A stretch of DNA of 6,725 nt from Chloroflexota bacterium (GCA_902812455.1 CADDZH010000168.1:1-6725), one strand, 5' to 3'; positions 1-5,861 are shown, counted from the stretch's first letter. A program made the numbers and translations. The notes: generated by a model from the letters alone, not told the origin.

Positions 1-46
1 CGACCTGGACTTTGAATTCCGCACTATAGGATCGATACTTGCCCAT
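1..46 (-). CDS. IS3-family transposase OrfA, N-terminal fragment (runs off window)
   Basis: Only the first 15 codons are present, reading MGKYRSYSAEFKVQV. The pattern of a short basic start followed by Y-S-x-E-F-K is typical of IS3/IS911 OrfA proteins, which begin with a helix-turn-helix DNA-binding domain that recognises the element ends. The ATG at 46 has a strong ribosome binding site, AAGGAGGG, about 5 nt upstream (51-58). In this family OrfA is normally followed by OrfB, the DDE catalytic part, joined by a programmed frameshift; that part would lie beyond the window. The identification is by N-terminal resemblance and by position next to an IS3-like terminus. Confidence 0.68.
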   Translation of the reverse strand, partial: MGKYRSYSAEFKVQV

Positions 47-72
47 GTGACCCTCCTTTGCTGAATCTCCCA

Positions 73-81
73 AGTATATCA
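73..81 (-). promoter_or_regulatory. Possible extended -10 promoter of the IS orfA
   Basis: On the minus strand the sequence TGATATACT matches an extended -10 element (TG, one base, TATACT). It lies about 27 nt upstream of the orfA ATG. I see no convincing -35 hexamer at 17 bp, so activity would depend on the extended -10. Confidence 0.3.
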
Positions 82-125
82 CCTGAGTTGATTTCCCTGG
101 TGTCCAGTTTTACGGGGTCAGTACA

Positions 126-256
126 TAGCGAAAACCTTGTTGCCAAAAAGCACCCTGAAATGACAATAAGAATAAGTTGGCCTTTTTTTATTGCTATTTT
201 TGACAATAGTGAAAACCTTGTTGCCAAAAAGCACCCTGAAATGACAATAAGAATAA
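126..256. repeat. 50-bp direct repeat, two copies with an 81-bp period
   Basis: Bases 126-175 and 207-256 are identical at 49 of 50 positions; the only difference is C at 129 versus T at 210. They are separated by a 31-bp AT-rich spacer (176-206). Copy 1 begins exactly at the IS3-like terminus, so the array may have been longer and cut by the insertion. Within each copy CTTGTTG and CAATAAG can pair (one G-T wobble) around a loop of about 21 nt. Copy 2 is flanked by the 8-bp inverted arms AATAGTGA (206-213) and TCACTATT (275-282). The repeat makes small open frames on both strands that carry a duplicated peptide; these look like artefacts of the duplication. Function is unknown. Confidence 0.85.
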
Positions 257-474
257 CACAAAACTTGTTATTAGTCACTATTTCCGAAAAAATATTAGAA
301 CGCAAGTCTGCTATTGGTATAACTTAGCATACCAGTAGCCTGCTTGCTATTTTACGTAGGTGTTCGTTCCTTGTAGCACGTACTGTACTGCTGTATAGCA
401 GAGTTTCTCTCGAAAGGAGTAGTTTCCCTGGTCACTGTTGTGTGTCCTGATATGCAGAAGAGAGGAGGCGGCTC
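257..474. other. Gene-free, AT-rich accessory stretch
   Basis: I find no credible coding frame or RNA gene here. The left part is much richer in A and T than the SUF operon. Visible structure is limited to the imperfect dyad at 311-338 and a small stem, CTGCT-gtat-AGCAG, at 389-402. With the repeats to its left this makes about 350 bases without a gene. Together with the IS end it looks like decayed or acquired DNA. Confidence 0.6.
311..338. repeat. 28-bp imperfect dyad
   Basis: The arms CTATTGGTAT (311-320) and ATACCAGTAG (329-338) are complementary at nine of ten positions, with the remaining pair a T-G wobble. They are separated by 8 nt. There is no U-tract on either side, so it does not look like an intrinsic terminator. 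It could be an operator-like site or a recombination remnant; nothing nearby identifies a partner. Confidence 0.55.
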
Positions 475-579
475 ATGAGTGACATACGATTGGTCAATCG
501 CGGGGTAGATACGCTGGTCATCAACGTCTACTATACCGATCAGGATCGACCGATCAGGTCCTTTAATAGAGGTGTCTAA
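475..579 (+). pseudogene. Short ORF, probable N-terminal fragment of an unknown protein
   Basis: A 34-codon frame starts at ATG 475 and ends at TAA 577-579. It is preceded by an ideal ribosome binding site, AGGAGG, with 6-nt spacing. The peptide begins MSDIRLVNRGVDTLVINVYY, a beta-strand-like start of the sort expected for a larger folded protein and not for a leader peptide. The frame ends where it meets the 3' end of the broken vapC gene on the other strand, with a 4-nt convergent overlap. I infer that a longer gene was truncated at this junction. I do not recognise the family. A genuine small protein remains possible. Confidence 0.4.
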
Positions 580-710
580 GCATAGGTATTCGGGTTCTCA
601 CTCCTGAGTCCCTCGGCACGAGCAATCGCGAGCAGGCCAAGATCTGCGGAAACGAAGAGAACGTCAGGCGGCTTCACGATAGCCGAGGAGTCAAGAAAGT
701 AGAGGGCCAT
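576..710 (-). pseudogene. vapC: VapC-type PIN-domain toxin with an in-frame internal deletion
   Basis: This 44-codon frame starts at ATG 710 and overlaps the antitoxin stop by one base (TAATG), the usual coupling in VapBC pairs. It opens with MALYFLDSSAIVK, the classic PIN-domain first strand with the conserved acidic residue at D7. It then passes directly to PPDVLFVSADLGLLAIARAE and ends at ENPNTYA, which matches the last strand and helix of VapC proteins, including the SAD motif (D23). VapC proteins are usually about 125-145 residues, so roughly 80-100 central residues are missing, including the middle acidic residues of the RNase active site. The reading frame is kept across the join. I infer a non-functional RNase, though the short product could still be made and bind the antitoxin. 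Confidence 0.75.
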
Positions 711-1021
711 TAGTATGACCCCCGGTCTTCAATCACCATTTCAGAGGCAGGCTTTCCCCCAGCAAAACGGCGCGCTCGGCGTTCACGCGCCTCACGCTCC
801 TCAGGTGTTAATGGTTGTCGTGGCGGAACATGGCTGATTTTGCCTTCGTGATATTGCCTCTCGGCTAGCTCACGAGCCGTCAAGGGATGTTTTCTTTGAG
901 ATGATGGTTGCAGGCCCTGGATCATCTCATGCAGGAGCTGTTCAGGCTCGGTGCCGCTCCTGGCTGCGGCTGCGGCCAGTGCGGCGTAATCTTGTTCGCT
1001 CAAGGTGATTTGGTATGCCAA
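710..1021 (-). CDS. VapB-like type II antitoxin
   Basis: The product has 103 residues. Residues 1-35 form a short strand-helix start (MAYQITLSEQDYAAL, then an Ala-rich helix) as expected for a DNA-binding dimerisation part. Residues 45-80 are charged and probably flexible (LTARELAERQYHEGK, then LTPEEREARERR). The C-terminus, ASEMVIEDRGSY, is the kind of tail that VapB antitoxins use to wrap the toxin. The start is TTG at 1021, chosen because AGGAGG (1029-1034) sits 7 nt upstream and no suitable ATG lies nearby. It begins 25 nt after the end of tRNA-Phe on the same strand and I see no promoter of its own. Its stop overlaps the start of the broken vapC, so it is effectively an orphan antitoxin. 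The exact antitoxin family is uncertain. Confidence 0.7.
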   Translation of the reverse strand: MAYQITLSEQDYAALAAAAARSGTEPEQLLHEMIQGLQPSSQRKHPLTARELAERQYHEGKISHVPPRQPLTPEEREARERRARRFAGGKPASEMVIEDRGSY

Positions 1022-1046
1022 GATAATACCTCCTCAAAACAAAAAG

Positions 1047-1119
<73 letters not shown>

Positions 1120-1138
1120 TTCTTGCTTTACGGGCCAT

Positions 1139-1167
1139 ACTATAGCATGTCTTTTCCGGCCCGTCAA
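1139..1167 (-). promoter_or_regulatory. Sigma-70-type promoter of tRNA-Phe
   Basis: On the minus strand TTGACG (1167-1162) and TATAGT (1144-1139) are separated by exactly 17 bp. Transcription would start near 1132, about 13 nt before the mature tRNA 5' end. The bases after the -10 (ATGGCCCG) are GC-rich, as in stable-RNA promoters under growth-rate or stringent control. A perfect 7-bp inverted repeat, ACGGGCC (1130-1136) and GGCCCGT (1158-1164), encloses the -10 and reaches the -35. Confidence 0.8.
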
Positions 1168-1207
1168 TACCTATTCGGGGTTCCATCTTTTGGGGATTTA
1201 TGAAGGT

Positions 1208-1250
1208 GTGCCGATGAATCGGCAATGGGCGCGATAAATCGGCCCCTACA
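1208..1250. repeat. Dispersed intergenic repeat between the Rieske gene and tRNA-Phe
   Basis: The segment contains the perfect palindrome GCCGATGAATCGGC (1210-1223) and, at 1228-1244, a 17-base stretch found again in the opposite orientation at 4987-5003 inside the scaffold gene (GGCCGATTTATCGCGCC there). It ends with GCCCCTAC (1242-1249), whose complement GTAGGGGC is also present in the repeat at 6572-6622. I infer a family of repetitive extragenic elements. A small open frame running through it on the minus strand looks like a by-product of the repeat. Confidence 0.6.
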
Positions 1251-1263
1251 TTCATCTGGGGCC
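1241..1263 (-). terminator. Possible weak terminator of the SUF operon
   Basis: Just after the Rieske stop codon the minus strand can form a GGCCCC / GGGGCC stem (1263-1258 with 1246-1241) with an 11-nt loop. Only a poor T-tract follows (GATTTATC), so termination would be inefficient or factor-assisted. It overlaps the dispersed repeat and might only reflect that repeat's symmetry. Confidence 0.35.
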
Positions 1264-1265
1264 TG

Positions 1266-1610
1266 TTATTCCTCATCGGGCAGGCCCACAAAAATAGAAT
1301 TGCCCTCGATCTTGACGGGGTAGGTCATGAGGTCCTGGCAGGCGGGGCCGCGCAAGACTTTGCCCGTGCGCACATCGAATTGTGCGCCGTGCCAGGGGCA
1401 GGTCAAGACGTTTCCTTCGAGGTCGCCCTCGCTTAAGGGGCCGCTGATATGCGTGCAATTATCGGTACAGGCGTAGACATTACCGTTGACTTTTGACAGG
1501 CAGATCGGCTCGCCGTCTACCTCTATCCCCATCAATTCGCCCTCATCCAGCTCACCAACTTCCGCCACTTTTATAAATTCCGTTATATGTTGTTGTGTCT
1601 TCGGGCTCAT
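1266..1610 (-). CDS. Rieske-type [2Fe-2S] ferredoxin, last gene of the SUF operon
   Basis: The 114-residue protein is a single Rieske domain with both cluster-binding boxes: C52-T-H54 and C71-P-W-H74, so two Cys and two His ligands. The spacing and the NGNVYAC, GPLSEG and GAQFDVRTG motifs fit the small soluble ferredoxins of Rieske oxygenase systems and nitrite-reductase small subunits. No signal peptide or membrane segment is seen, so it is probably cytosolic. The ATG (1608-1610) directly abuts the sufU stop TAA (1611-1613). Its ribosome binding site, AGGAGGAG (1617-1624), lies in the end of sufU, which implies translational coupling. In several Actinobacteria a similar Rieske gene lies inside the suf cluster. 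Here it may donate electrons to assembly or be an early client; the partner is unknown. Confidence 0.9.
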   Translation of the reverse strand: MSPKTQQHITEFIKVAEVGELDEGELMGIEVDGEPICLSKVNGNVYACTDNCTHISGPLSEGDLEGNVLTCPWHGAQFDVRTGKVLRGPACQDLMTYPVKIEGNSIFVGLPDEE

Positions 1611-2021
1611 TTATATCTCCTCCTCGTCATCATTGGCAGGAGGTCTCTCGAGGCCGGCCAGCGCCAGGCTGCGATGTAAGACGCGCAAGGATAGGAAGGC
1701 GCACTTCATGCGGGCCGGGCTGATCGGTATGCCGAGCGCATCCAGCACATCGTCCTTACCGAGCTGTACCACCTCTTCCACCGTCTTCCCTTCGATCATC
1801 TCTGAGAGCATGGAGGCTGAGGCCTGGCTGATGGCGCAACCGCGTCCCTGGAAACGCACCTCCGCCACCTGGTCTCCCTCAATCAGCAGATCGATGGCAA
1901 GCTGATCCCCACATAAGGGATTAGAATCCTCAGCGTGGGTCGTGGGATGCTCCAGCTTCCCATAATTGCGCGGGTTGCGATAGTGATCCAGGATACATTC
2001 ACGATAATAATCCATTGACAT
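1611..2021 (-). CDS. sufU: SufU-like iron-sulfur assembly protein (short form)
   Basis: The 136-residue protein belongs to the IscU/SufU fold. The metal-binding residues are C37 in NPLCGD with D39, C62 in GRGCAIS, and C107 in RMKCA. The GCAISQASASM block is diagnostic. In Gram-positive bacteria SufU binds zinc through these residues and accepts persulfide sulfur from SufS. Two features mix families: the Arg-x-Lys-Cys context of the third cysteine is SufU-like (IscU has His just before it), but the distance from C62 to C107 is only 45 residues. That is close to IscU and lacks the roughly 17-20 residue insertion of typical SufU. The C-terminus is acidic (NDDEEEI). The start at ATG 2021 is 13 nt after the sufS stop, with GAGGGG overlapping that stop as ribosome binding site. 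Confidence 0.92.
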   Translation of the reverse strand: MSMDYYRECILDHYRNPRNYGKLEHPTTHAEDSNPLCGDQLAIDLLIEGDQVAEVRFQGRGCAISQASASMLSEMIEGKTVEEVVQLGKDDVLDALGIPISPARMKCAFLSLRVLHRSLALAGLERPPANDDEEEI

Positions 2022-2034
2022 GGGTTAGAACCCC

Positions 2035-3303
2035 TCACAGGCTGAATATCTCAATCGCCCTGTGCAGGCCCTGCACAAGGATGTCGATCTCTTCCCTTAG
2101 AGTATACACGTAGAAACTGGCACGCGCCGTTGCAGCTAGCCCGTATCGCTCCATCAAGGGCTGAGCGCAATGGTGTCCGGCGCGAACCGCTACGCCTGCC
2201 TCCTGGTCAAGAATGGAAGCGAGATCGTGTGGGTGAATGTCACCCAGCGTAAAGGATACCACACCTCCTCGCTGCTCCGCACCTGGCCCGTAAATCGTCA
2301 GTCCTGGGACGCTCTGCAAGCGCTCCAGCGCGTAACGGGTCAGTTCCTGCTCGTGCCTGTGTACGTTCTCCATACCCAGCGCATTGAGGTAGTCAACTGC
2401 CGCACCCAGGCCGATTGCTTCGGCGATAGCTGGAGTGCCTGCTTCAAACTTCCAGGGTAGCTCATTCCAGGTCGATTCCCGCAGGCCGACCGTGCGAATC
2501 ATGTCACCGCCACCCATAAATGGAGGCATTGCTTCTAAGAGGGCTCGCTTGCCATACAGGACGCCAATCCCTGTCGGGCCTAGCATCTTATGGCCGCTGA
2601 AGCAGAGAAAATCGGCATCGAGCGCCTGCACATCTACCGGCATGTGAGGGACGCTTTGCGCCGCGTCCACAAGGACGGTGGCTCCGGCGGCGTGCGCCTG
2701 GGCGATCATTTCCTTCGCGGGATTGATCGTGCCGAGCACGTTGGACATATGGGCAAAAGCAACCAGTCTGGGCTGTTGTTGCAGGAGTTGTTCGTAGATA
2801 TCCAGGCGCAGCAGGCCCTCGTCTGTGACAGGCACAAATTCTAGCCTCGCTCCTGTGCGCTGCGCGAGAAGTTGCCAGGGGATGAGATTGCTATGGTGCT
2901 CCATCTCCGTCAGGACGATCAGGTCTCCGGCGGAAATGTTCGCTCCGCCCCAGCTATAAGCCACCAGATTGATGCTTTCAGTCGTGTTGCGCGTGAAGAT
3001 CACCTGCTTGCTCTGGCGAGCATTAATGAAGCGGGCCACCTTTACGCGCGCCTTTTCCATGGCCGCCGTCGCCTCTTCGCTGAGCTGGTAGACCCCGCGA
3101 TGCACATTAGCATGATATGTTTCATAGTACACATTCATGGCATCGATAACGGCTCGCGGCTTCTGCGAACTCGCCGTACTATCAAGATAGACGAGAGGCT
3201 TGCCATGTACCGTGCGCGACAGGATAGGGAAGTCCTTGCGGATATCCTCTGCCGAGAACGCCGGTAATAAGGTCTTTTCTACCTTCTCATTGGACTGTAT
3301 CAT
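2035..3303 (-). CDS. sufS: SufS cysteine desulfurase
   Basis: This PLP enzyme takes sulfur from L-cysteine, giving alanine and an enzyme persulfide. Numbered from the ATG at 3303 (422 residues), the visible active site comprises H136-H137 in EMEHHSN (PLP stacking), D213 and Q216 in VDAAQS, the PLP-binding lysine K239 in FSGHKMLGPTG, R374 in VAVRAGHH, and the persulfide cysteine C379 in GHHCAQP. The VRAGHHCAQP loop and the GDIHPHD segment (355-360) are typical of SufS enzymes that work with SufU; in Bacillus a His in this segment helps zinc exchange with SufU. A TTG two codons upstream (3309) is an alternative start. I chose ATG because AGG lies about 6 nt before it. A 96-98 bp repeat element fills much of the spacer upstream. 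Confidence 0.96.
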   Translation of the reverse strand: MIQSNEKVEKTLLPAFSAEDIRKDFPILSRTVHGKPLVYLDSTASSQKPRAVIDAMNVYYETYHANVHRGVYQLSEEATAAMEKARVKVARFINARQSKQVIFTRNTTESINLVAYSWGGANISAGDLIVLTEMEHHSNLIPWQLLAQRTGARLEFVPVTDEGLLRLDIYEQLLQQQPRLVAFAHMSNVLGTINPAKEMIAQAHAAGATVLVDAAQSVPHMPVDVQALDADFLCFSGHKMLGPTGIGVLYGKRALLEAMPPFMGGGDMIRTVGLRESTWNELPWKFEAGTPAIAEAIGLGAAVDYLNALGMENVHRHEQELTRYALERLQSVPGLTIYGPGAEQRGGVVSFTLGDIHPHDLASILDQEAGVAVRAGHHCAQPLMERYGLAATARASFYVYTLREEIDILVQGLHRAIEIFSL

Positions 3304-3353
3304 ATTCAACCTGATTTCTTTTATTCAACACCAATTAGAGCGTGGTGGAAGCC

Positions 3354-3451
3354 ATGTCATGCTGAGCGGAGCGAAGCATCCGCTGCCTGTCGAAAGAGAT
3401 CCTTCCCCTTCACGGCGTTCAGGGCTTCGGCTCACTCGCTCAGGATGACAT
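3354..3451. repeat. Palindromic-ended repeat element in the scaffold-sufS spacer
   Basis: The ends are near-perfect inverted repeats: TGTCATGCTGAGCG (3355-3368) and CGCTCAGGATGACA (3437-3450), matching at 13 of 14 positions and extendable by one more base on each side. The interior also shows partial symmetry, GAGCGAAGC on the left against GCTTCGGCTC on the right. It contains no gene. The TGTCAT..CTGAGCG end is one I associate with short non-autonomous repeats scattered through several bacterial genomes. In the operon transcript it would form a long hairpin between the scaffold and sufS coding regions, which could affect RNA stability or relative expression. Confidence 0.75.
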
Positions 3452-3462
3452 TGATTGGCGCC

Positions 3463-5016
3463 CTAATATTCGGTTAGCTCGATCTCCTCGTCTTTCTTCT
3501 TGCCATCGAGATTCACTGCATACTGATCGACATCTTCGATTTCCCATTGCTCCTGGATATCAATCCAGCTCTCGGCCTCATCGGCCCCTTGCATGCGGCG
3601 CACGATACTGCGGCGCAGGCGTGTGCGCAGGTTCTCGAGGGAGATGCGCTGGAGCACCGGCTCGAAGAAGCCCTGCACGATGATACGCTCGGCCTCCTCA
3701 CGCGGGATGCCCCGTACCATGAGATAGAAGAGCTGCTCTTCGTCGATCTGGCCTGTCGTTGCGCCGTGGCTCGCGCTGACCTCGTTGGCACCGATCTCCA
3801 GGCCCGGAATCGATTCTGCCCGGCACTCGTTGCTCAGGAGCAGGGTATGATCGGCCAGGAACGAGGCGGTCTGCTGCGCGTGAGGCTGCACGCGGATCAT
3901 GCCTTCAAACTCGACGCGGGACTTGCCGGTAAGCGCGCCCTTGACCAATGTCTCGGCGCTGGTCGCGATGGCATCGTGATTGGAGAGTGTGTGCATATTG
4001 ATGCGCTGATCCTGGTCGGTGAAGAAGACGCCCAGCAGTTCGGTTGCGCAGCCATTGCCGCTCAGGTCCGCGCCGATATCTGCCAGCGTGACTTTGCTGC
4101 CCAGGTCCGCCATTAACCAGGTCGTGCTGGCATCTTTCGAGTGCACAGCATTTTTATTGGTAACGTTCCATACATTGCGGCCCAGGTCTTGCAAATTGCT
4201 GAACTCAACGCGGGCTGCCTCTTTGACATAAACCTCGACGACATCATTCAGATATGATGGCTGCTCTCCATCGAAGGATGAGTTGTATTCGCTGACATAG
4301 CGAACGCTGCTCTCCTCGCCGGCAATAATGAGGGTATGGGCAAAGATGGCCGAGGCCGGTTCATCGATCCAGACTTGTGCCAGGATCGGCTCCTCGATCT
4401 CTATGCCTCTGGGGATATAGAGGAAGACGCCACCACTCCAGAATGCCGCGTGCTGGGCTGTGTATTTGCTCTTTGCGACGGGTACTGCTTTCGTCATGAA
4501 GTACTGCTGCACAAGATCGGGGTACTCGCGCACGGCTGTATCCAGGCTGGTCAAAATGACGCCCTTTTGCTTCAATTCTTCGTCCAGCTCTATCTGTACC
4601 ACGGACGAGTTGCGTTGCACAACCAGTCCGGCGCGCTCCTTAACCAGGGCATCTTGCAGCGATTGCTCGATGGCTGCCGGAAGCCTCCCATTGCTATCGG
4701 ATGGCACATAGGGGTTAAGTCCTTGCACTTTGAAAGTAGCCATTGCCCGGAAAATGCCCAGATCGCCGCGCCTCCCAAGAGGCGCTTCAGCCCGCTCATA
4801 GACATCCCAGGCCTGCAGGCGCTTTTGTAGCATCCACTCTGGCTCTTCTTTGCTACGCGATAGCTCTTCTACCGCCCCACGAGTCAGCCCCTTTGCCATC
4901 ACCTCCGCGCTGCGTGCTGTGGATAAGGCCGATGTATCAGCTTGGGTTGTAGATAAGGCCGGTTTATCATTATGGGTTGTAGATAAGGCCGATTTATCGC
5001 GCCTATCGTTAGACAT
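3463..5016 (-). CDS. sufD: SufB/SufD-family scaffold subunit, SufD-like, single copy
   Basis: This is the SufC-partner scaffold on which the cluster is built. From ATG 5016 it has 517 residues. Residues 8-37 are three 10-residue repeats ([10 protein letters not shown] type). Residues 44-75 ([10 protein letters not shown], then [10 protein letters not shown]) are the usual N-terminal helix of SufB/SufD. Residues 187-465 are the beta-helix core, including [20 protein letters not shown]. The C-terminal part, [20 protein letters not shown] then [13 protein letters not shown], is SufD-like. C398 (NECRAES) appears to align with the catalytic SufB Cys405 of E. coli, and H417 with SufD His360. Residues about 475-517 form an extra acidic tail. 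The ATG overlaps the sufC stop by 8 nt and has AGGAGG 6 nt upstream. An alternative start at M40 (4899) would give 478 residues but has poorly spaced GGAGG. No second SufB/SufD gene is present. A SufB label is possible. Confidence 0.85.
   Translation of the reverse strand: MSNDRRDKSALSTTHNDKPALSTTQADTSALSTARSAEVMAKGLTRGAVEELSRSKEEPEWMLQKRLQAWDVYERAEAPLGRRGDLGIFRAMATFKVQGLNPYVPSDSNGRLPAAIEQSLQDALVKERAGLVVQRNSSVVQIELDEELKQKGVILTSLDTAVREYPDLVQQYFMTKAVPVAKSKYTAQHAAFWSGGVFLYIPRGIEIEEPILAQVWIDEPASAIFAHTLIIAGEESSVRYVSEYNSSFDGEQPSYLNDVVEVYVKEAARVEFSNLQDLGRNVWNVTNKNAVHSKDASTTWLMADLGSKVTLADIGADLSGNGCATELLGVFFTDQDQRINMHTLSNHDAIATSAETLVKGALTGKSRVEFEGMIRVQPHAQQTASFLADHTLLLSNECRAESIPGLEIGANEVSASHGATTGQIDEEQLFYLMVRGIPREEAERIIVQGFFEPVLQRISLENLRTRLRRSIVRRMQGADEAESWIDIQEQWEIEDVDQYAVNLDGKKKDEEIELTEY
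4917..5000 (-). repeat. 30-bp tandem repeats (about 2.7 copies) at the 5' end of the scaffold gene
   Basis: Units start at 4921, 4951 and 4981 with an exact 30-bp period; the last is partial. Each carries GATAAGGCC followed by GATTTATC or a close variant, so each has a small internal dyad (GATAA / TTATC). Because 30 is a multiple of three, they add a 10-residue peptide repeat to the scaffold N-terminus. The third copy and its flank (4987-5003) match the intergenic repeat at 1228-1244 over 17 bases, so the array appears to derive from a dispersed element. Confidence 0.85.
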
Positions 5017-5839
5017 TGGCGCCCTCCTCCACCTCGTTCTCTTCATCTTTCGGCCTGAGCCACTCGTAGCCCCTCGCCTCCAGTTCAAGCGCAAGCTCTT
5101 TGTCGCCGGACTTGACAATGCGCCCATCATACATGACATGCACAAAGTCAGGCGTGATGTAGTTCAGTATTCGCTGGTAGTGCGTGATCAACAGGATGCC
5201 CACATCAGGGCCGCGCAGCGCATTCACGCTATCAGCGACAATCTTCAGGGCATCGATATCCAGGCCGGAGTCCGTCTCATCCATCAAAGCAATTTGCGGC
5301 TCGAGTACGGCCATCTGCAGGATCTCGGCGCGTTTCTTCTCGCCACCGGAGAAACCCTCGTTGATCGAGCGGTTGATGAAGCTATTGTCTACTTTGAGCA
5401 GGCGCATTTTTTCTTGCAGCAGCTTGCGGAATTCCCCTGGTGGGATGGATTTGCGCTTGCCTACCCTGCCGCTGGGGTTCTCGCCTTCTTCGAGTGGCTT
5501 GTTACCCTCGCGCACGGCCTCAAGCGCGCGCCTGAGGAAGTTCGCCACGCTCACACCCTGAATAGATACCGGATACTGGAAAGCCAGGAAGAGACCAAGG
5601 CGGGCACGGCGATCGGGTGAATACTCCAGGATATTCTCTCCCTTAAACCAGATTTCGCCCTCGGTCACTTCATATCTTGGGTTGCCCATAATGACATTGG
5701 CCAGCGTGCTCTTGCCAGAGCCGTTCGGCCCCATCAAGGCATGCACTTCACCCTGCTTGACCACAAGATCGACGCCGCGTAAGATTGGTTTGCCCTCAAT
5801 ATTGGCATGCAGATTTTTAATGACTAGTTCTGATCCCAT
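5009..5839 (-). CDS. sufC: SufC, ABC-type ATPase of the SUF complex
   Basis: The 276-residue protein has all the ABC ATPase motifs: Walker [10 protein letters not shown] (37-45), Q-loop AFQYP (Q88), signature FSGGEKKR (163-170), Walker B with the SufC-specific [10 protein letters not shown] (185-194, catalytic E188), and switch histidine H220 in THYQRIL. The string [11 protein letters not shown] separates SufC from transporter ATPases. SufC is cytosolic and drives conformational change of the SufB/SufD scaffold during cluster assembly. It is about 25 residues longer than E. coli SufC (248). Most of the extra length is a polar segment around residues 112-135, between the Q-loop and the signature. 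The start at ATG 5839 lies 22 nt after the regulator stop, and its only Shine-Dalgarno sequence is unusually far away. Its end overlaps the scaffold gene by 8 nt, implying coupled translation. Confidence 0.97.
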   Translation of the reverse strand: MGSELVIKNLHANIEGKPILRGVDLVVKQGEVHALMGPNGSGKSTLANVIMGNPRYEVTEGEIWFKGENILEYSPDRRARLGLFLAFQYPVSIQGVSVANFLRRALEAVREGNKPLEEGENPSGRVGKRKSIPPGEFRKLLQEKMRLLKVDNSFINRSINEGFSGGEKKRAEILQMAVLEPQIALMDETDSGLDIDALKIVADSVNALRGPDVGILLITHYQRILNYITPDFVHVMYDGRIVKSGDKELALELEARGYEWLRPKDEENEVEEGANV

Positions 5840-5852
5840 TCGCGAAACACAA

Positions 5853-5857
5853 CTCCT
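5853..5857 (-). promoter_or_regulatory. Distant ribosome binding site of sufC
   Basis: AGGAG is separated from the sufC ATG by 13 nt, longer than the usual 5-9. No alternative start codon in frame lies closer. Translation of sufC may therefore depend partly on coupling to the regulator gene, which ends 22 nt upstream. Confidence 0.5.
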
Positions 5858-5861
5858 TTAA

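Larger units (their letters stand above)
1..125 (-). mobile_element. IS3-family insertion sequence, left end (partial)
   Basis: Read on the minus strand, the element begins at 125 with TGTACTGACCCCGTAAAACT, followed by GGACACC. This is the terminal inverted-repeat style of IS3-family elements, which start with TG and carry a CTGACCCC-type end. About 80 nt inside the end a transposase orfA-like frame starts and runs off the window edge. The other terminus and any target duplication lie outside the window, so the element's size and intactness cannot be judged. The boundary at 125/126 coincides with the start of a 50-bp direct-repeat copy. Assignment to IS3 rests on the end motif plus the orfA N-terminus; the subgroup is not resolved. 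Confidence 0.72.

Noticed and set aside
126..256. CRISPR array (two repeats, one spacer)
   Set aside because: The conserved unit is about 50 bp, the spacer is a single 31-bp AT-rich stretch, there is no third copy, and no cas genes are present. A partial tandem duplication fits better.
24..327. Overlapping small open frames on both strands through the direct repeat
   Set aside because: They have no ribosome binding site, and their peptides contain a duplicated segment caused by the 50-bp repeat. They also cross the IS boundary.
3547..4116. 189-codon plus-strand open frame opposite the scaffold core
   Set aside because: It lies antisense to the conserved SufB/SufD core and shows no family features.
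5017..5145. Longer scaffold start 43 codons upstream
   Set aside because: This would overlap sufC by more than 130 nt and encode a non-conserved basic segment. The ATG at 5016 has an ideal ribosome binding site.
4850..5620. 256-codon plus-strand open frame opposite sufC and the scaffold start
   Set aside because: It is antisense to two well-supported genes, has no ribosome binding site or recognisable domain, and reflects codon bias on the other strand.
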